A stretch of DNA of 64,000 nt, from contig DJVB01000049.1 of the NCBI GenBank assembly GCA_002440745.1, forward strand, positions 124,001 to 188,000, in the 5' to 3' direction. Made by a program: the position numbers and the translations under genes. The notes below the pieces were generated by a model. It made no database searches. It was not told the DNA's origin and worked only from the letters and a program-made list of their open reading frames with translations. The DNA comes from Bacteroidales bacterium UBA6267 (lineage in GTDB: Bacteria; Bacteroidota; Bacteroidia; Bacteroidales; UBA1556). The first letter of the stretch is position 1. Each line of letters starts with the position of its first letter. Below are positions 26,475 through 34,809 of this stretch, piece after piece.

Positions 26475-27461
26475 ATGAGCAGAAAACTACTCTTTTTAGG
26501 TCTAATGTTAACGAGTTTACTAGGATTTTCGCAGCAGGAAGTCCAGTACACGAATTTCATGTTTTCAAATATGGCATTCAATCCAGGGTATGCCGGAATC
26601 AATAGGTCAATATGTTTAACGGCCTTAGCTCGACAACAATGGATGGGTTTTGCCTCAACTTATGATGGAAAAGGCGGGTCGCCACAAGATATCTACTTTA
26701 CCGGTGAAAGCAATATCGATCCCCTTCATGGCGGCATTGGTCTAACTGTTATTAAAGACAAAATTGGTTTTGAAGATAATATTGCGGTGCGATTAGCTTA
26801 TAGTTTTCATTTAAATGTTGGCCCAGGGAAATTGGGTATAGGTATTCAAGGTGGATTTATCAACAAAAAGGTAGATTTCTCAAAATTCAAATACGTTGAT
26901 CAAGGAGATCAATTACTGCAAAGCTCTCAGGTTGAAACTTCTATGAATTTTGATATGGCTTTTGGTGCTTACTACAAAATAGAAGAAAAGCTTTACGCCG
27001 GGATTTCCACAACCCAACTCACACAATCCGTTGCCGAATTTTCCAGCACCTTAGGAAGCTCAGAATACAAACGTCACTATTTCATTCATGGAGGATATTA
27101 TTATGAACTCCCGATGAATCCAAGCATAGTTATTAATCCAAATGTATTAATAAAAACTGATTTTGCAGCAGCACAATATGATTTTAATGCTTTAGCATGG
27201 TACAATAAAACCATATATGCCGGCGTTAGCTATAGAGCAATTGATGCTATAGCCATCTTAGCCGGTTATAGGTTTCTGCAAGGTGCAAAGGGTGGCGCAC
27301 AAGCTGGAATAGCTTATGATATTACAACCTCAGCTCTTGGAGCAAAAGGTTCGGGTGATAAACGCAGAAGTTTTGGGTCTGCTGAAGTATATGTAAATTA
27401 TTGTTTTGAAATCATTATACCTGTGGTATATGACCGTCATAAAACAGTTTTATTTTTGTAA
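26475..27461 (+). CDS. porP: PorP/SprF family type IX secretion outer-membrane protein
   Basis: 328 residues with a signal peptide ending GFSQ and the family opening QEVQYTNFMFSNMAFNPGYAG (conserved NPA/NPG-YAG). The rest is an outer-membrane barrel of about 14 strands with GIG/GIQGGF turns. In T9SS bacteria PorP is a periplasmic-side barrel component of the attachment machinery, and SprF paralogues secrete and anchor type B CTD cargo. Being the first gene before gldK, in the order porP-gldK-gldL-gldM-gldN, it corresponds to the core PorP rather than a cargo-linked SprF. The gap to gldK is 57 bases. Confidence 0.92.
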   Translation: MSRKLLFLGLMLTSLLGFSQQEVQYTNFMFSNMAFNPGYAGINRSICLTALARQQWMGFASTYDGKGGSPQDIYFTGESNIDPLHGGIGLTVIKDKIGFEDNIAVRLAYSFHLNVGPGKLGIGIQGGFINKKVDFSKFKYVDQGDQLLQSSQVETSMNFDMAFGAYYKIEEKLYAGISTTQLTQSVAEFSSTLGSSEYKRHYFIHGGYYYELPMNPSIVINPNVLIKTDFAAAQYDFNALAWYNKTIYAGVSYRAIDAIAILAGYRFLQGAKGGAQAGIAYDITTSALGAKGSGDKRRSFGSAEVYVNYCFEIIIPVVYDRHKTVLFL

Positions 27462-27518
27462 TGAAACAATTATTAAAGGTATTCGTAGAAATTCCAATTG
27501 ATAACTAAGAATTAAGTT

Positions 27519-28892
27519 ATGTCGATAATGTCAAAGAAAAATTTGGTTGGATTTGTCGCCCTCGTTGCAATGGCAATGAGTTTTGGCGCTTGTAGTAGCG
27601 GCCAAGGCGAATTAATCGGTGTTCAGGACCGAGAAGAATGGTATCAAGAAGATCCTTTTGGAATGCTTTTCATCCCACATGGTGCATACAATATGGGGGA
27701 AAGTGACCAGGATGTGCCTTACACTCAAATGAACGCCACCAGAACAGTTTCAGTTCAAGCATTTTACATGGACGAAACGGAAATAACGAATAATGAATAT
27801 CGTCAGTTTGTCAACTGGGTTAGAGATTCCATTGCTCACACCCTGCTTGGCCAAGCCCAAAATCCTGAAGAATTGGGTGAGCATTTTATATCTGACAGAG
27901 ATGGAAACGTAATCGATTATGGTAATCAAATGCCATACAATCTGATAAATTGGCGCGAAGAAATCCGTTGGGACGAAGAGCCAACCATGTTAGTTTTAGA
28001 AGATCCTAACTACGGCATTTTCCTACCGGAACATGAGCGTTACTATCGTGTAAAGCAAATTGACACAAGAAAATTGAACTTCGAGTACTATTGGATAAAT
28101 TTCCGTGATGCTGCTAAAAGAAGTAATCGCCCACAAGGTCAAATTGACCGTTCACAATTCATCGAAAAACGTATCGATAATATTTTTCCTGATACTTTAG
28201 CATGGGTGCATGACTTTTCCTACTCATTCAACGAGCCAATGACACAGAATTATTTCTGGCATCCTGCCTACGACCATTATCCTGTTGTAGGAGTAAGTTG
28301 GTTACAAGCAACTGCATTTTCCATTTGGCGTACAGGATTAAAAAGGAGCTATCACCAATCGGTAATGGCCACCTTCTGGAACGATTTCCGTTTACCGAAT
28401 GAAGCTGAGTGGGAATGGGCTGCTCGTGGTGGTCTCGACTTAAATCCATTTCCTTGGGGAGGACCTTACACAAGAAATTCAAACGGATGTTTCTTAGCCA
28501 ACTTCAAACCATTGCGCGGAAACTATGTAGATGACGGTGGATTTCACACACTTATCGTAGCTCACTTTGCACCAAATGATTACGGTCTCTATGATATGGC
28601 CGGAAACGTTTCTGAATGGTGCGATGATTCATTTGATCCTTCAACCTATCGCTTTGCACATGATATGAACACACATTTTTCTCGTGATGCAAACGATAAT
28701 CTATCCACTTCCAACAAAAGAAGAGTTATTCGCGGAGGTTCATGGAAAGATATAGGATTCTATATGCGCACAAGTACACGAAGTTATGAGTATCAAGATA
28801 CAGCTAAGAGTTATATCGGTTTCCGAAATGTTCAAACTTACTTAGGTAGAGCAAAAGGAGACGGCCCTAGTTCATCTGCAGTATATCGTTAA
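27519..28892 (+). CDS. gldK: T9SS ring lipoprotein GldK/PorK
   Basis: 457 residues. Lipoprotein signal peptide with lipobox FGAC and lipidated C25. The mature protein is an FGE-sulfatase (formylglycine-generating-enzyme-like) fold: IPHGAYNMGESDQDVPY near 50, YPVVGVSWLQATAFS around 250, RLPNEAEWEWAARGG, YGLYDMAGNVSEW and RRVIRGGSWKD, ending YIGFRNV. Role: with GldN forms the large periplasmic ring associated with the outer membrane; the enzyme fold is used structurally. A start three codons later (27528) is possible. It is followed by gldL, gldM and gldN in the standard order. Confidence 0.96.
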   Translation: MSIMSKKNLVGFVALVAMAMSFGACSSGQGELIGVQDREEWYQEDPFGMLFIPHGAYNMGESDQDVPYTQMNATRTVSVQAFYMDETEITNNEYRQFVNWVRDSIAHTLLGQAQNPEELGEHFISDRDGNVIDYGNQMPYNLINWREEIRWDEEPTMLVLEDPNYGIFLPEHERYYRVKQIDTRKLNFEYYWINFRDAAKRSNRPQGQIDRSQFIEKRIDNIFPDTLAWVHDFSYSFNEPMTQNYFWHPAYDHYPVVGVSWLQATAFSIWRTGLKRSYHQSVMATFWNDFRLPNEAEWEWAARGGLDLNPFPWGGPYTRNSNGCFLANFKPLRGNYVDDGGFHTLIVAHFAPNDYGLYDMAGNVSEWCDDSFDPSTYRFAHDMNTHFSRDANDNLSTSNKRRVIRGGSWKDIGFYMRTSTRSYEYQDTAKSYIGFRNVQTYLGRAKGDGPSSSAVYR

Positions 28893-28968
28893 TAATATAT
28901 GAATAAGAACACCTTTAAATAAATCTATAGAATTAATTTTAGTATTAACCACAAACAATTAAATTATC

Positions 28969-29823
28969 ATGGGTATAAGTAGTTTAGTAAGAAGTAAGGG
29001 ATTTAAAAACTTTATGGCAAAATTATACGGTTGGGGAGCCGCCGTAGTTATGATTGGAGCTTTGTTCAAAATCGAACACCTTCCAGGTGCAACATCTATG
29101 CTTATTGTAGGACTTTTAACTGAGGCTTTAATTTTCTTCTTTTCGGCCTTCGAGCCTCCTCACGTAGAGCCTGACTGGAGTTTAGTATATCCTGAATTAG
29201 CAGGTATGTACGATGGTTACAGTGATGAAAGCCTAAAGGAGTTTGGTTTGGATGACGAACCAAAATCAGTTACCGGAGAGTTAGATAAAATGCTTGAGGA
29301 CGCCAAGATTGGACCTGAACTTATTGAAAGTTTAGGTGTTGGTTTGAGAAACTTAAGTGACAATGCCGGCAAAATGAATGATATTTCTGAAGCTTCAATT
29401 GCAACTAAAGAATATACAAGTAATATTAGAACCGCCGCCGACAATATTGGCCAATTATCTGACGCTTATGTGTCAACTTCAAATATCTTGACAAGTTCCA
29501 CAGAGAAAATTGCTTTGTCTGCTGAGAAGATTGACTTCTCTGCCGTTGATGGGCAAGCATTTAATACTGAATTGACTAAAGTATCCAATAATTTGGCTGC
29601 ATTAAATTCAGTTTATGAATTGCAATTGCAATCCTCAACTATGCAGTCAGAAACTATTGAGAAAGTTGGTCAGTCAATGAATCTATTCCTTGAGAATCTA
29701 TCGCAATCTATTGATAATACAGCCAAATATAAGCAACAAGCTGATGAGCTTGCCAAGAATGTAGCTATGTTGAATGAGGTGTATGGTAAGATGTTAAATG
29801 CCATGACAGTTCAACGTAGTTAA
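28969..29823 (+). CDS. gldL: T9SS inner-membrane motor protein GldL/PorL
   Basis: 284 residues. Two N-terminal transmembrane helices (about 17-35 and 41-61), then a long cytoplasmic helical domain rich in Ala, Ser, Asn and Thr with heptad-like repeats. Charged residues inside or beside the membrane, K34, H37 and E52 with E62 at the end of helix 2, match the pattern of polar residues needed for proton flow in GldL. With GldM it makes the 5:2 rotary motor that energises secretion and gliding (family knowledge). Next gene gldM begins 39 bases later. Confidence 0.96.
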   Translation: MGISSLVRSKGFKNFMAKLYGWGAAVVMIGALFKIEHLPGATSMLIVGLLTEALIFFFSAFEPPHVEPDWSLVYPELAGMYDGYSDESLKEFGLDDEPKSVTGELDKMLEDAKIGPELIESLGVGLRNLSDNAGKMNDISEASIATKEYTSNIRTAADNIGQLSDAYVSTSNILTSSTEKIALSAEKIDFSAVDGQAFNTELTKVSNNLAALNSVYELQLQSSTMQSETIEKVGQSMNLFLENLSQSIDNTAKYKQQADELAKNVAMLNEVYGKMLNAMTVQRS

Positions 29824-29862
29824 TAAATTAAATTTAGTATTAACTTAAATTAATTTTTACAA

Positions 29863-31566
29863 ATGGCTGGATATAAAGAAACCCCGAGGCAGAAGATGAT
29901 CGGCATGATGTATCTGTTCTACACAGCTTTGCTGGCGTTGAACGTATCTGCAGAAATCTTAAATGCCTTTATAATTGTGAATGATGGTATGGAACGCACC
30001 GTAGGTAATTTCGGTGAGAAAAATGCCATAATCTATAACGACTTTGACAAACAATTGGCTTTAAACTCAGCCAAAACAAAGCCGTATCATGATAAAGCTA
30101 TGGAAGTTAAAGCTTTAACAAACAACCTCATCGCTCAAATTGAAGATGTAAAAGACAAACTTGTTGGCTATACTGAATTTGGTGATGCCGATGCGAAAAA
30201 TATTACATATAAAGCAAAGGATGAAAACGGAAAAACCAAAGAAGTAACCGTAGAAAGGCCTTCATTAGTTCCACTTGAATATATCAAGAAAACATCTGAT
30301 TATAATGGTCCTGACTATATCATGGGTGGAATTGGTAGCAACGACTATACTAAAGGAGAAGCAACAAAATTGAAGAATGCATTCACGCAATACAAGGCTG
30401 ACATTGTTAAAGTGTTACTTGCTGCAGGAATGGACACAGTTAATCTCAATTTGGGCTTAGAAACCAAAGGCGGGTATAACAAACACGCAGGACAAAGGCA
30501 AAATTGGGAAATGAATACCTTCCATAAAACAATTCTTGCTGCCGACTTAGTATTGTTAAATAAATACATTACAGAAGTTAGAAATGTTGAATTTGAAGTG
30601 CTTAAAAAGCTTATGAGTCAAATCTCAGCAGATGATTTCAAATTTGATGAAATTTCTGCGAAAGTTATTCCTCATGCTAATATAGTTTTATCCGGCGAAT
30701 CTTATACCGCTGATATTTTTGTAGCTGCCTATAGTACCACAGAAACACCTACTGTTATATTAAAAAACGGATTGGATTCTGTTATTGGCAGTGGTGAGAA
30801 CATGGAAAATATGGAAGGAACCATGACCTTAGACAGTGCTGATCAAGGGGTTGTAAGATATACTGTAAAAACGGGAGCAACAGGTGATTTCAAATACGCA
30901 GGTGTAATTAAAATCAAAGATCCATCTGGCAAACCCAAATATTATGAGTTCAATTCCGCTTATTCAGTTATTAAACCATCGGCAACTGTTTCCGCTGATA
31001 AAATGAATGTAGTTTATAGAGGTCTTCCTAATCCGATGTCAATTTCCGCAGCCGGTTTTACAAATGAAGCTTTAACACTTACTGTTGCTGGAGGTGGAGT
31101 TTTAGCAAAAACTTCTGCAGGTCATTATAATTTTACACCTTCTGCAGGGGCACGTGATCGAGAAGTTACCTTCAGAGTTTCAGGTAAAGATGCTAGTGGT
31201 CAAAATCAATCACTTGGGTCATTTACTTACAGAGTTTTACCATTGCCTACTCCTACCCTGAGTATTGCCGGCGTTAGTGACGGAAAAATTTCAAAAGCTC
31301 GTATTCTAACGTCTCCATTTGTTACAGCAGATTTAATAGGATTCCTTTTTGATGGAGTAAGATATAATGTAATTAGTTATGAACTTTATTTCATTCATAG
31401 TAAAGGCAGTTATGCCACTAGAATCAATGGACCACAATTTTCTGGGGAAGCAATCCAAAAACTGAGACAATTTCCTGTTAAAACTATTGTGAGAATTGAT
31501 AATGTGGTTGTTCGAGGACCAGATGGAGAAAAACGTGCCATTGGGATAGCATTAGAATTAAACTAA
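29863..31566 (+). CDS. gldM: T9SS motor/shaft protein GldM/PorM
   Basis: 567 residues. A short cytoplasmic start TPRQKMIGMMY with R9, one transmembrane helix (about 14-36) and a long periplasmic part of four domains: a helical bundle D1 (to about 215) then three beta domains. The arginine close to the membrane corresponds to the one that pairs with the GldL membrane glutamate in the known motor structure. Role: transmits rotation from the inner membrane across the periplasm to the GldK/GldN ring. gldN begins 6 bases after the stop, so the two are coupled. Confidence 0.96.
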   Translation: MAGYKETPRQKMIGMMYLFYTALLALNVSAEILNAFIIVNDGMERTVGNFGEKNAIIYNDFDKQLALNSAKTKPYHDKAMEVKALTNNLIAQIEDVKDKLVGYTEFGDADAKNITYKAKDENGKTKEVTVERPSLVPLEYIKKTSDYNGPDYIMGGIGSNDYTKGEATKLKNAFTQYKADIVKVLLAAGMDTVNLNLGLETKGGYNKHAGQRQNWEMNTFHKTILAADLVLLNKYITEVRNVEFEVLKKLMSQISADDFKFDEISAKVIPHANIVLSGESYTADIFVAAYSTTETPTVILKNGLDSVIGSGENMENMEGTMTLDSADQGVVRYTVKTGATGDFKYAGVIKIKDPSGKPKYYEFNSAYSVIKPSATVSADKMNVVYRGLPNPMSISAAGFTNEALTLTVAGGGVLAKTSAGHYNFTPSAGARDREVTFRVSGKDASGQNQSLGSFTYRVLPLPTPTLSIAGVSDGKISKARILTSPFVTADLIGFLFDGVRYNVISYELYFIHSKGSYATRINGPQFSGEAIQKLRQFPVKTIVRIDNVVVRGPDGEKRAIGIALELN

Positions 31567-31572
31567 AATATT

Positions 31573-32484
31573 ATGAAAGCATTATTTGGATTATTATTGA
31601 TTGTATTCGTAAGTGCCACAGGTCTTAAAGCTCAGGTTTTAGACCCGGAGTTAGGCCCAAGGGCTTGGCAAAAAGAAAACACGGAACAGCGTGATGCAAT
31701 TGTATTAACTCATATTCGTGAGGCGGATGTAATGTGGTCAACAAGGCTTTGGAGAGAAATTGATTTGCGACAAAAAGACAATCATCCTCTCTATTTCCCT
31801 TTGGATTCTGCAGTTCATGGGAAACGCTCTTTTATTCAGATACTTTATGATCTCTATCTAAATAATGAAACTAATTTTGGTCCAAATGGTGTTAAGCTAT
31901 ACAAATCTTCGGAATTTGAAGAGGTCTATACGTTTGAAGAAGTCCGTTCATGGATACTACCCGGCGATACAGTACCCGTTGTAAACACTATGACTTGTGA
32001 AGATTCCAACCAATACGTAACCAAAGATTGGTCTGAAATTAAACCTTTAACAACTAAAGTAATGTTGATGGAAGACTGGTTTATTGATAAACAAAGATCT
32101 GTTATGGATGTTAGAATTCTTGGACTAGGATTAAAATTTCAAAAATATACTCCTAAATTTACAACAGTACCAGCTTGTTTTGATGCTACTACATTTGAAA
32201 GGTTAGATCCAGTTATTGGTGTGGAAGCAGAAATTTGGATTTTCTTCCCACAAATCCGTCAAGATTTAGCAGTTCTTGAATGCTATAAGAGGCAAAATGA
32301 TGCTGCCAGATTAAGCTATGACGACATCTTTTTACAAAGAATATTTTCATCCTATATTTATAAAGAAGAAAATGTATATGACCGTAGAATAAATCAATAT
32401 ACATCTGGATTAGATGCACTTCTAGAAGCAGAACGAATTAAAAACAAAGTATTCGAAGAAGAACAAAATTTATGGCATTACTAG
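31573..32484 (+). CDS. gldN: T9SS ring protein GldN/PorN
   Basis: 303 residues, signal peptide ending GLKAQ. Family features: DIVWS-like segment READVMWSTRLWREIDLRQKDNHPLYFP near the N-terminus, RSVMDVRILGLG in the middle, WIFFPQIRQDLAVLE, and DDIFLQRIFSSYIYKEENVYDR near the C-terminus. Role: forms the periplasmic ring with GldK and contacts the C-terminal domains of GldM. It is the last gene of the porP-gldKLMN operon and is followed by a strong terminator. Confidence 0.95.
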   Translation: MKALFGLLLIVFVSATGLKAQVLDPELGPRAWQKENTEQRDAIVLTHIREADVMWSTRLWREIDLRQKDNHPLYFPLDSAVHGKRSFIQILYDLYLNNETNFGPNGVKLYKSSEFEEVYTFEEVRSWILPGDTVPVVNTMTCEDSNQYVTKDWSEIKPLTTKVMLMEDWFIDKQRSVMDVRILGLGLKFQKYTPKFTTVPACFDATTFERLDPVIGVEAEIWIFFPQIRQDLAVLECYKRQNDAARLSYDDIFLQRIFSSYIYKEENVYDRRINQYTSGLDALLEAERIKNKVFEEEQNLWHY

Positions 32485-32506
32485 TTGTTATGAATTATTA
32501 TAAAGA

Positions 32507-32538
32507 AAAAAACTCTCCCCGAAAAGGGAGAGTTTTTT
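32507..32538 (+). terminator. Rho-independent terminator of the gldKLMN operon
   Basis: CTCTCCC (32513-32519) pairs with GGGAGAG (32526-32532), loop CGAAAA, flanked by an A-run and followed by TTTTTT; it starts 22 bases after the gldN stop. Confidence 0.9.
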
Positions 32539-32570
32539 ATTTTTATCCCTTCCTTTTTCAAATCTAACCA

Positions 32571-34679
32571 ATGTCAGAAATCAATATATTATTAACTGAA
32601 ATCACCTACTTAAAAGGTGTTGGCCCTCAACGAAGTAAAGTGCTTAATGAGGAGTTTGGCATCTATACATTTCAGGATTTATTAGATTTCTATCCTTTCA
32701 GATATGTCGATAAAAGCCAGATTAATACCATCAAAGATATTAAAGATGCCGATAATTATTACCAACTACAAGGTGAAATTGTCGATAAATCATCCATAGG
32801 AAAGGGAAAAACAAAAAAGCTATCTGCCATTTTTGAAGATAAAAACGGAGATCAGGTTGTGTTGAGATGGTTTCAAGGAATCAATTGGATAGAGGACAAA
32901 ATTATTATTGGAGCGAAATACACCATTTTTGGGAAACCAATCCTTTTTGGCAATAAGTTCAGTTTCAATCATCCCGAATTTAATTTATTATCGCACGAAA
33001 CCCCAAACCAAACTGGTCTCTTCCCTGTTTATCACAGTTCGGAAAGAGCTACGGCTAATGGGTTAAATTCCAAAGGAATAGCAAAGCTTACAGAAATTCT
33101 CTTAGAAAGAATTTATTCAGTAATTCCCGAGAATCTTACTCAAGATATTATTTCTAAATACAAACTCTTTAACAGAAAAGATTCGTATAGATATATTCAT
33201 TTTCCGCCAAATCAAGCATATCAGGAGAAAGCAGCTGCTCGTTTCAAATTTGAAGAATTCTTCTTCACTCAGCTTTCCATTATAAAAATTCGACTCAATA
33301 GAAAAAATAAATCCATTGGCCACCAATTTAACAGTGTTGGCACACTATTCAATTCCTTCTATCACAATCATTTACCCTTTGAATTAACTAATGCTCAGAA
33401 AAAAGTAATAAAAGAAATCCGGTTCGATATGGGGCAAAATTATCAAATGAATCGACTTTTGCAGGGAGATGTTGGAAGCGGGAAAACTTTAGTTGCACTT
33501 ATGGCCATGTTAATTGCAGCAGATAATGGGTATCAATCAGCCTTAATGGCTCCTACAGAAATACTTGCAAACCAGCACTTTAATACAATTTCCAACCTTC
33601 TAAAACTACTTCCTGTAAATATTGCCCTTCTAACGGGCTCCACCTCTACAGCGGACCGAAAGATTATTCATGAAAATTTACAAAATGGAAATTTACATAT
33701 TATCATTGGAACTCATGCCCTTATAGAAGATACGGTAAAGTTCTCAAATTTAGGATTTGTAGTTATTGATGAACAACATAGGTTTGGAGTAGCTCAGCGT
33801 GCAAAATTATGGGCTAAAAACAGCATTTCACCGGATATTCTTGTCATGACGGCAACTCCAATTCCAAGAACAATGGCTATGACCCTTTATGGAGATTTAG
33901 ATTATTCCGTGATTGATGAAATGCCCGTTGGACGCATTCCGGTAAAAACCTTCCATTTCACTGAAGCCAAAAGGCTTAAAGTTTTTGATTTTATAAAGAA
34001 AATTATTGCTTTAGGTCAACAAGTATATATTGTCTATCCATTAATAGAAGAATCGGAAACCCTTGATTTAAAAAATCTTATGGAAGGATATGAGGCAATA
34101 AGCAGGTCTTTTCCCCTACCCGACTATCGATTAAGCATTGTTCACGGGAAAATGGATCCGGCGGCAAAAGAATATGAAATGAAACTATTTAGCGAAGGAA
34201 AAACTCATATTCTTGTATCAACAACCGTTATAGAAGTTGGGGTAGATGTTCCGAATGCCTCATTGATGGTAATCGAAAACGCAAACAGATTTGGTCTATC
34301 TCAACTTCACCAGTTAAGAGGAAGAGTTGGCAGAGGCAAAGATCAGTCATACTGTTTTTTAATGAGTGAGGGAAAATTGTCAAGAGAAGCCAAAACCAGA
34401 TTAGAAACTATGGTGAGAACAAACAACGGCTTTGAAATCGCGAATATGGACTTGAAACTCAGGGGTCCTGGAGAATTAGGAGGAACAAAACAAAGTGGAC
34501 TTCTCAACCTAAAATTAGCCGACATCGCCGTAGATGAGAAAATATTGAGAGCAGCAAGAATTTCGGCAGAAGGAATATTAGCAAATGATCCTAATCTTTT
34601 AAAGCCTGAAAACCTACCAATTAGGAATCATTTGGTTCAAAACCAAAAATCAAGTTTCGATTGGAGCAAAATAAGTTAA
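32571..34679 (+). CDS. recG: ATP-dependent DNA helicase RecG
   Basis: 702 residues, usual length. N-terminal wedge/OB domain (to about 270) beginning LKGVGPQRSKVL and including YPFRYVDKS; helicase domain 1 with Walker A GDVGSGKT at 299-306 (K305) and DEQH box; domain 2 with ATPIPRTMAMTLYGDLD, STTVIEVGVDVPNA and QLRGRVGRG; C-terminal TRG-type motif (LKLRGPGELGGTKQSG). Role: drives fork regression and branch migration of Holliday junctions. It lies between the T9SS operon terminator and pheT, apparently as a single gene. Confidence 0.97.
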   Translation: MSEINILLTEITYLKGVGPQRSKVLNEEFGIYTFQDLLDFYPFRYVDKSQINTIKDIKDADNYYQLQGEIVDKSSIGKGKTKKLSAIFEDKNGDQVVLRWFQGINWIEDKIIIGAKYTIFGKPILFGNKFSFNHPEFNLLSHETPNQTGLFPVYHSSERATANGLNSKGIAKLTEILLERIYSVIPENLTQDIISKYKLFNRKDSYRYIHFPPNQAYQEKAAARFKFEEFFFTQLSIIKIRLNRKNKSIGHQFNSVGTLFNSFYHNHLPFELTNAQKKVIKEIRFDMGQNYQMNRLLQGDVGSGKTLVALMAMLIAADNGYQSALMAPTEILANQHFNTISNLLKLLPVNIALLTGSTSTADRKIIHENLQNGNLHIIIGTHALIEDTVKFSNLGFVVIDEQHRFGVAQRAKLWAKNSISPDILVMTATPIPRTMAMTLYGDLDYSVIDEMPVGRIPVKTFHFTEAKRLKVFDFIKKIIALGQQVYIVYPLIEESETLDLKNLMEGYEAISRSFPLPDYRLSIVHGKMDPAAKEYEMKLFSEGKTHILVSTTVIEVGVDVPNASLMVIENANRFGLSQLHQLRGRVGRGKDQSYCFLMSEGKLSREAKTRLETMVRTNNGFEIANMDLKLRGPGELGGTKQSGLLNLKLADIAVDEKILRAARISAEGILANDPNLLKPENLPIRNHLVQNQKSSFDWSKIS

Positions 34680-34700
34680 TAAAAAGGGCTATATATTCCT

Positions 34701-34708
34701 TAATTTTG
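34701..34708 (+). promoter_or_regulatory. -7 box possibly serving pheT
   Basis: TAATTTTG, about 100 bases before the pheT start. No TTG at the usual distance, and the leader contains only weak hairpins. Confidence 0.35.
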
Positions 34709-34809
34709 CCGACTATTAATTATCCATCATAAACGTGGTGGTACAGATTTAATAGAATTAACATATTGATTATAAATGTCTTAAACGACTATAAACATTC
34801 GCATATATT

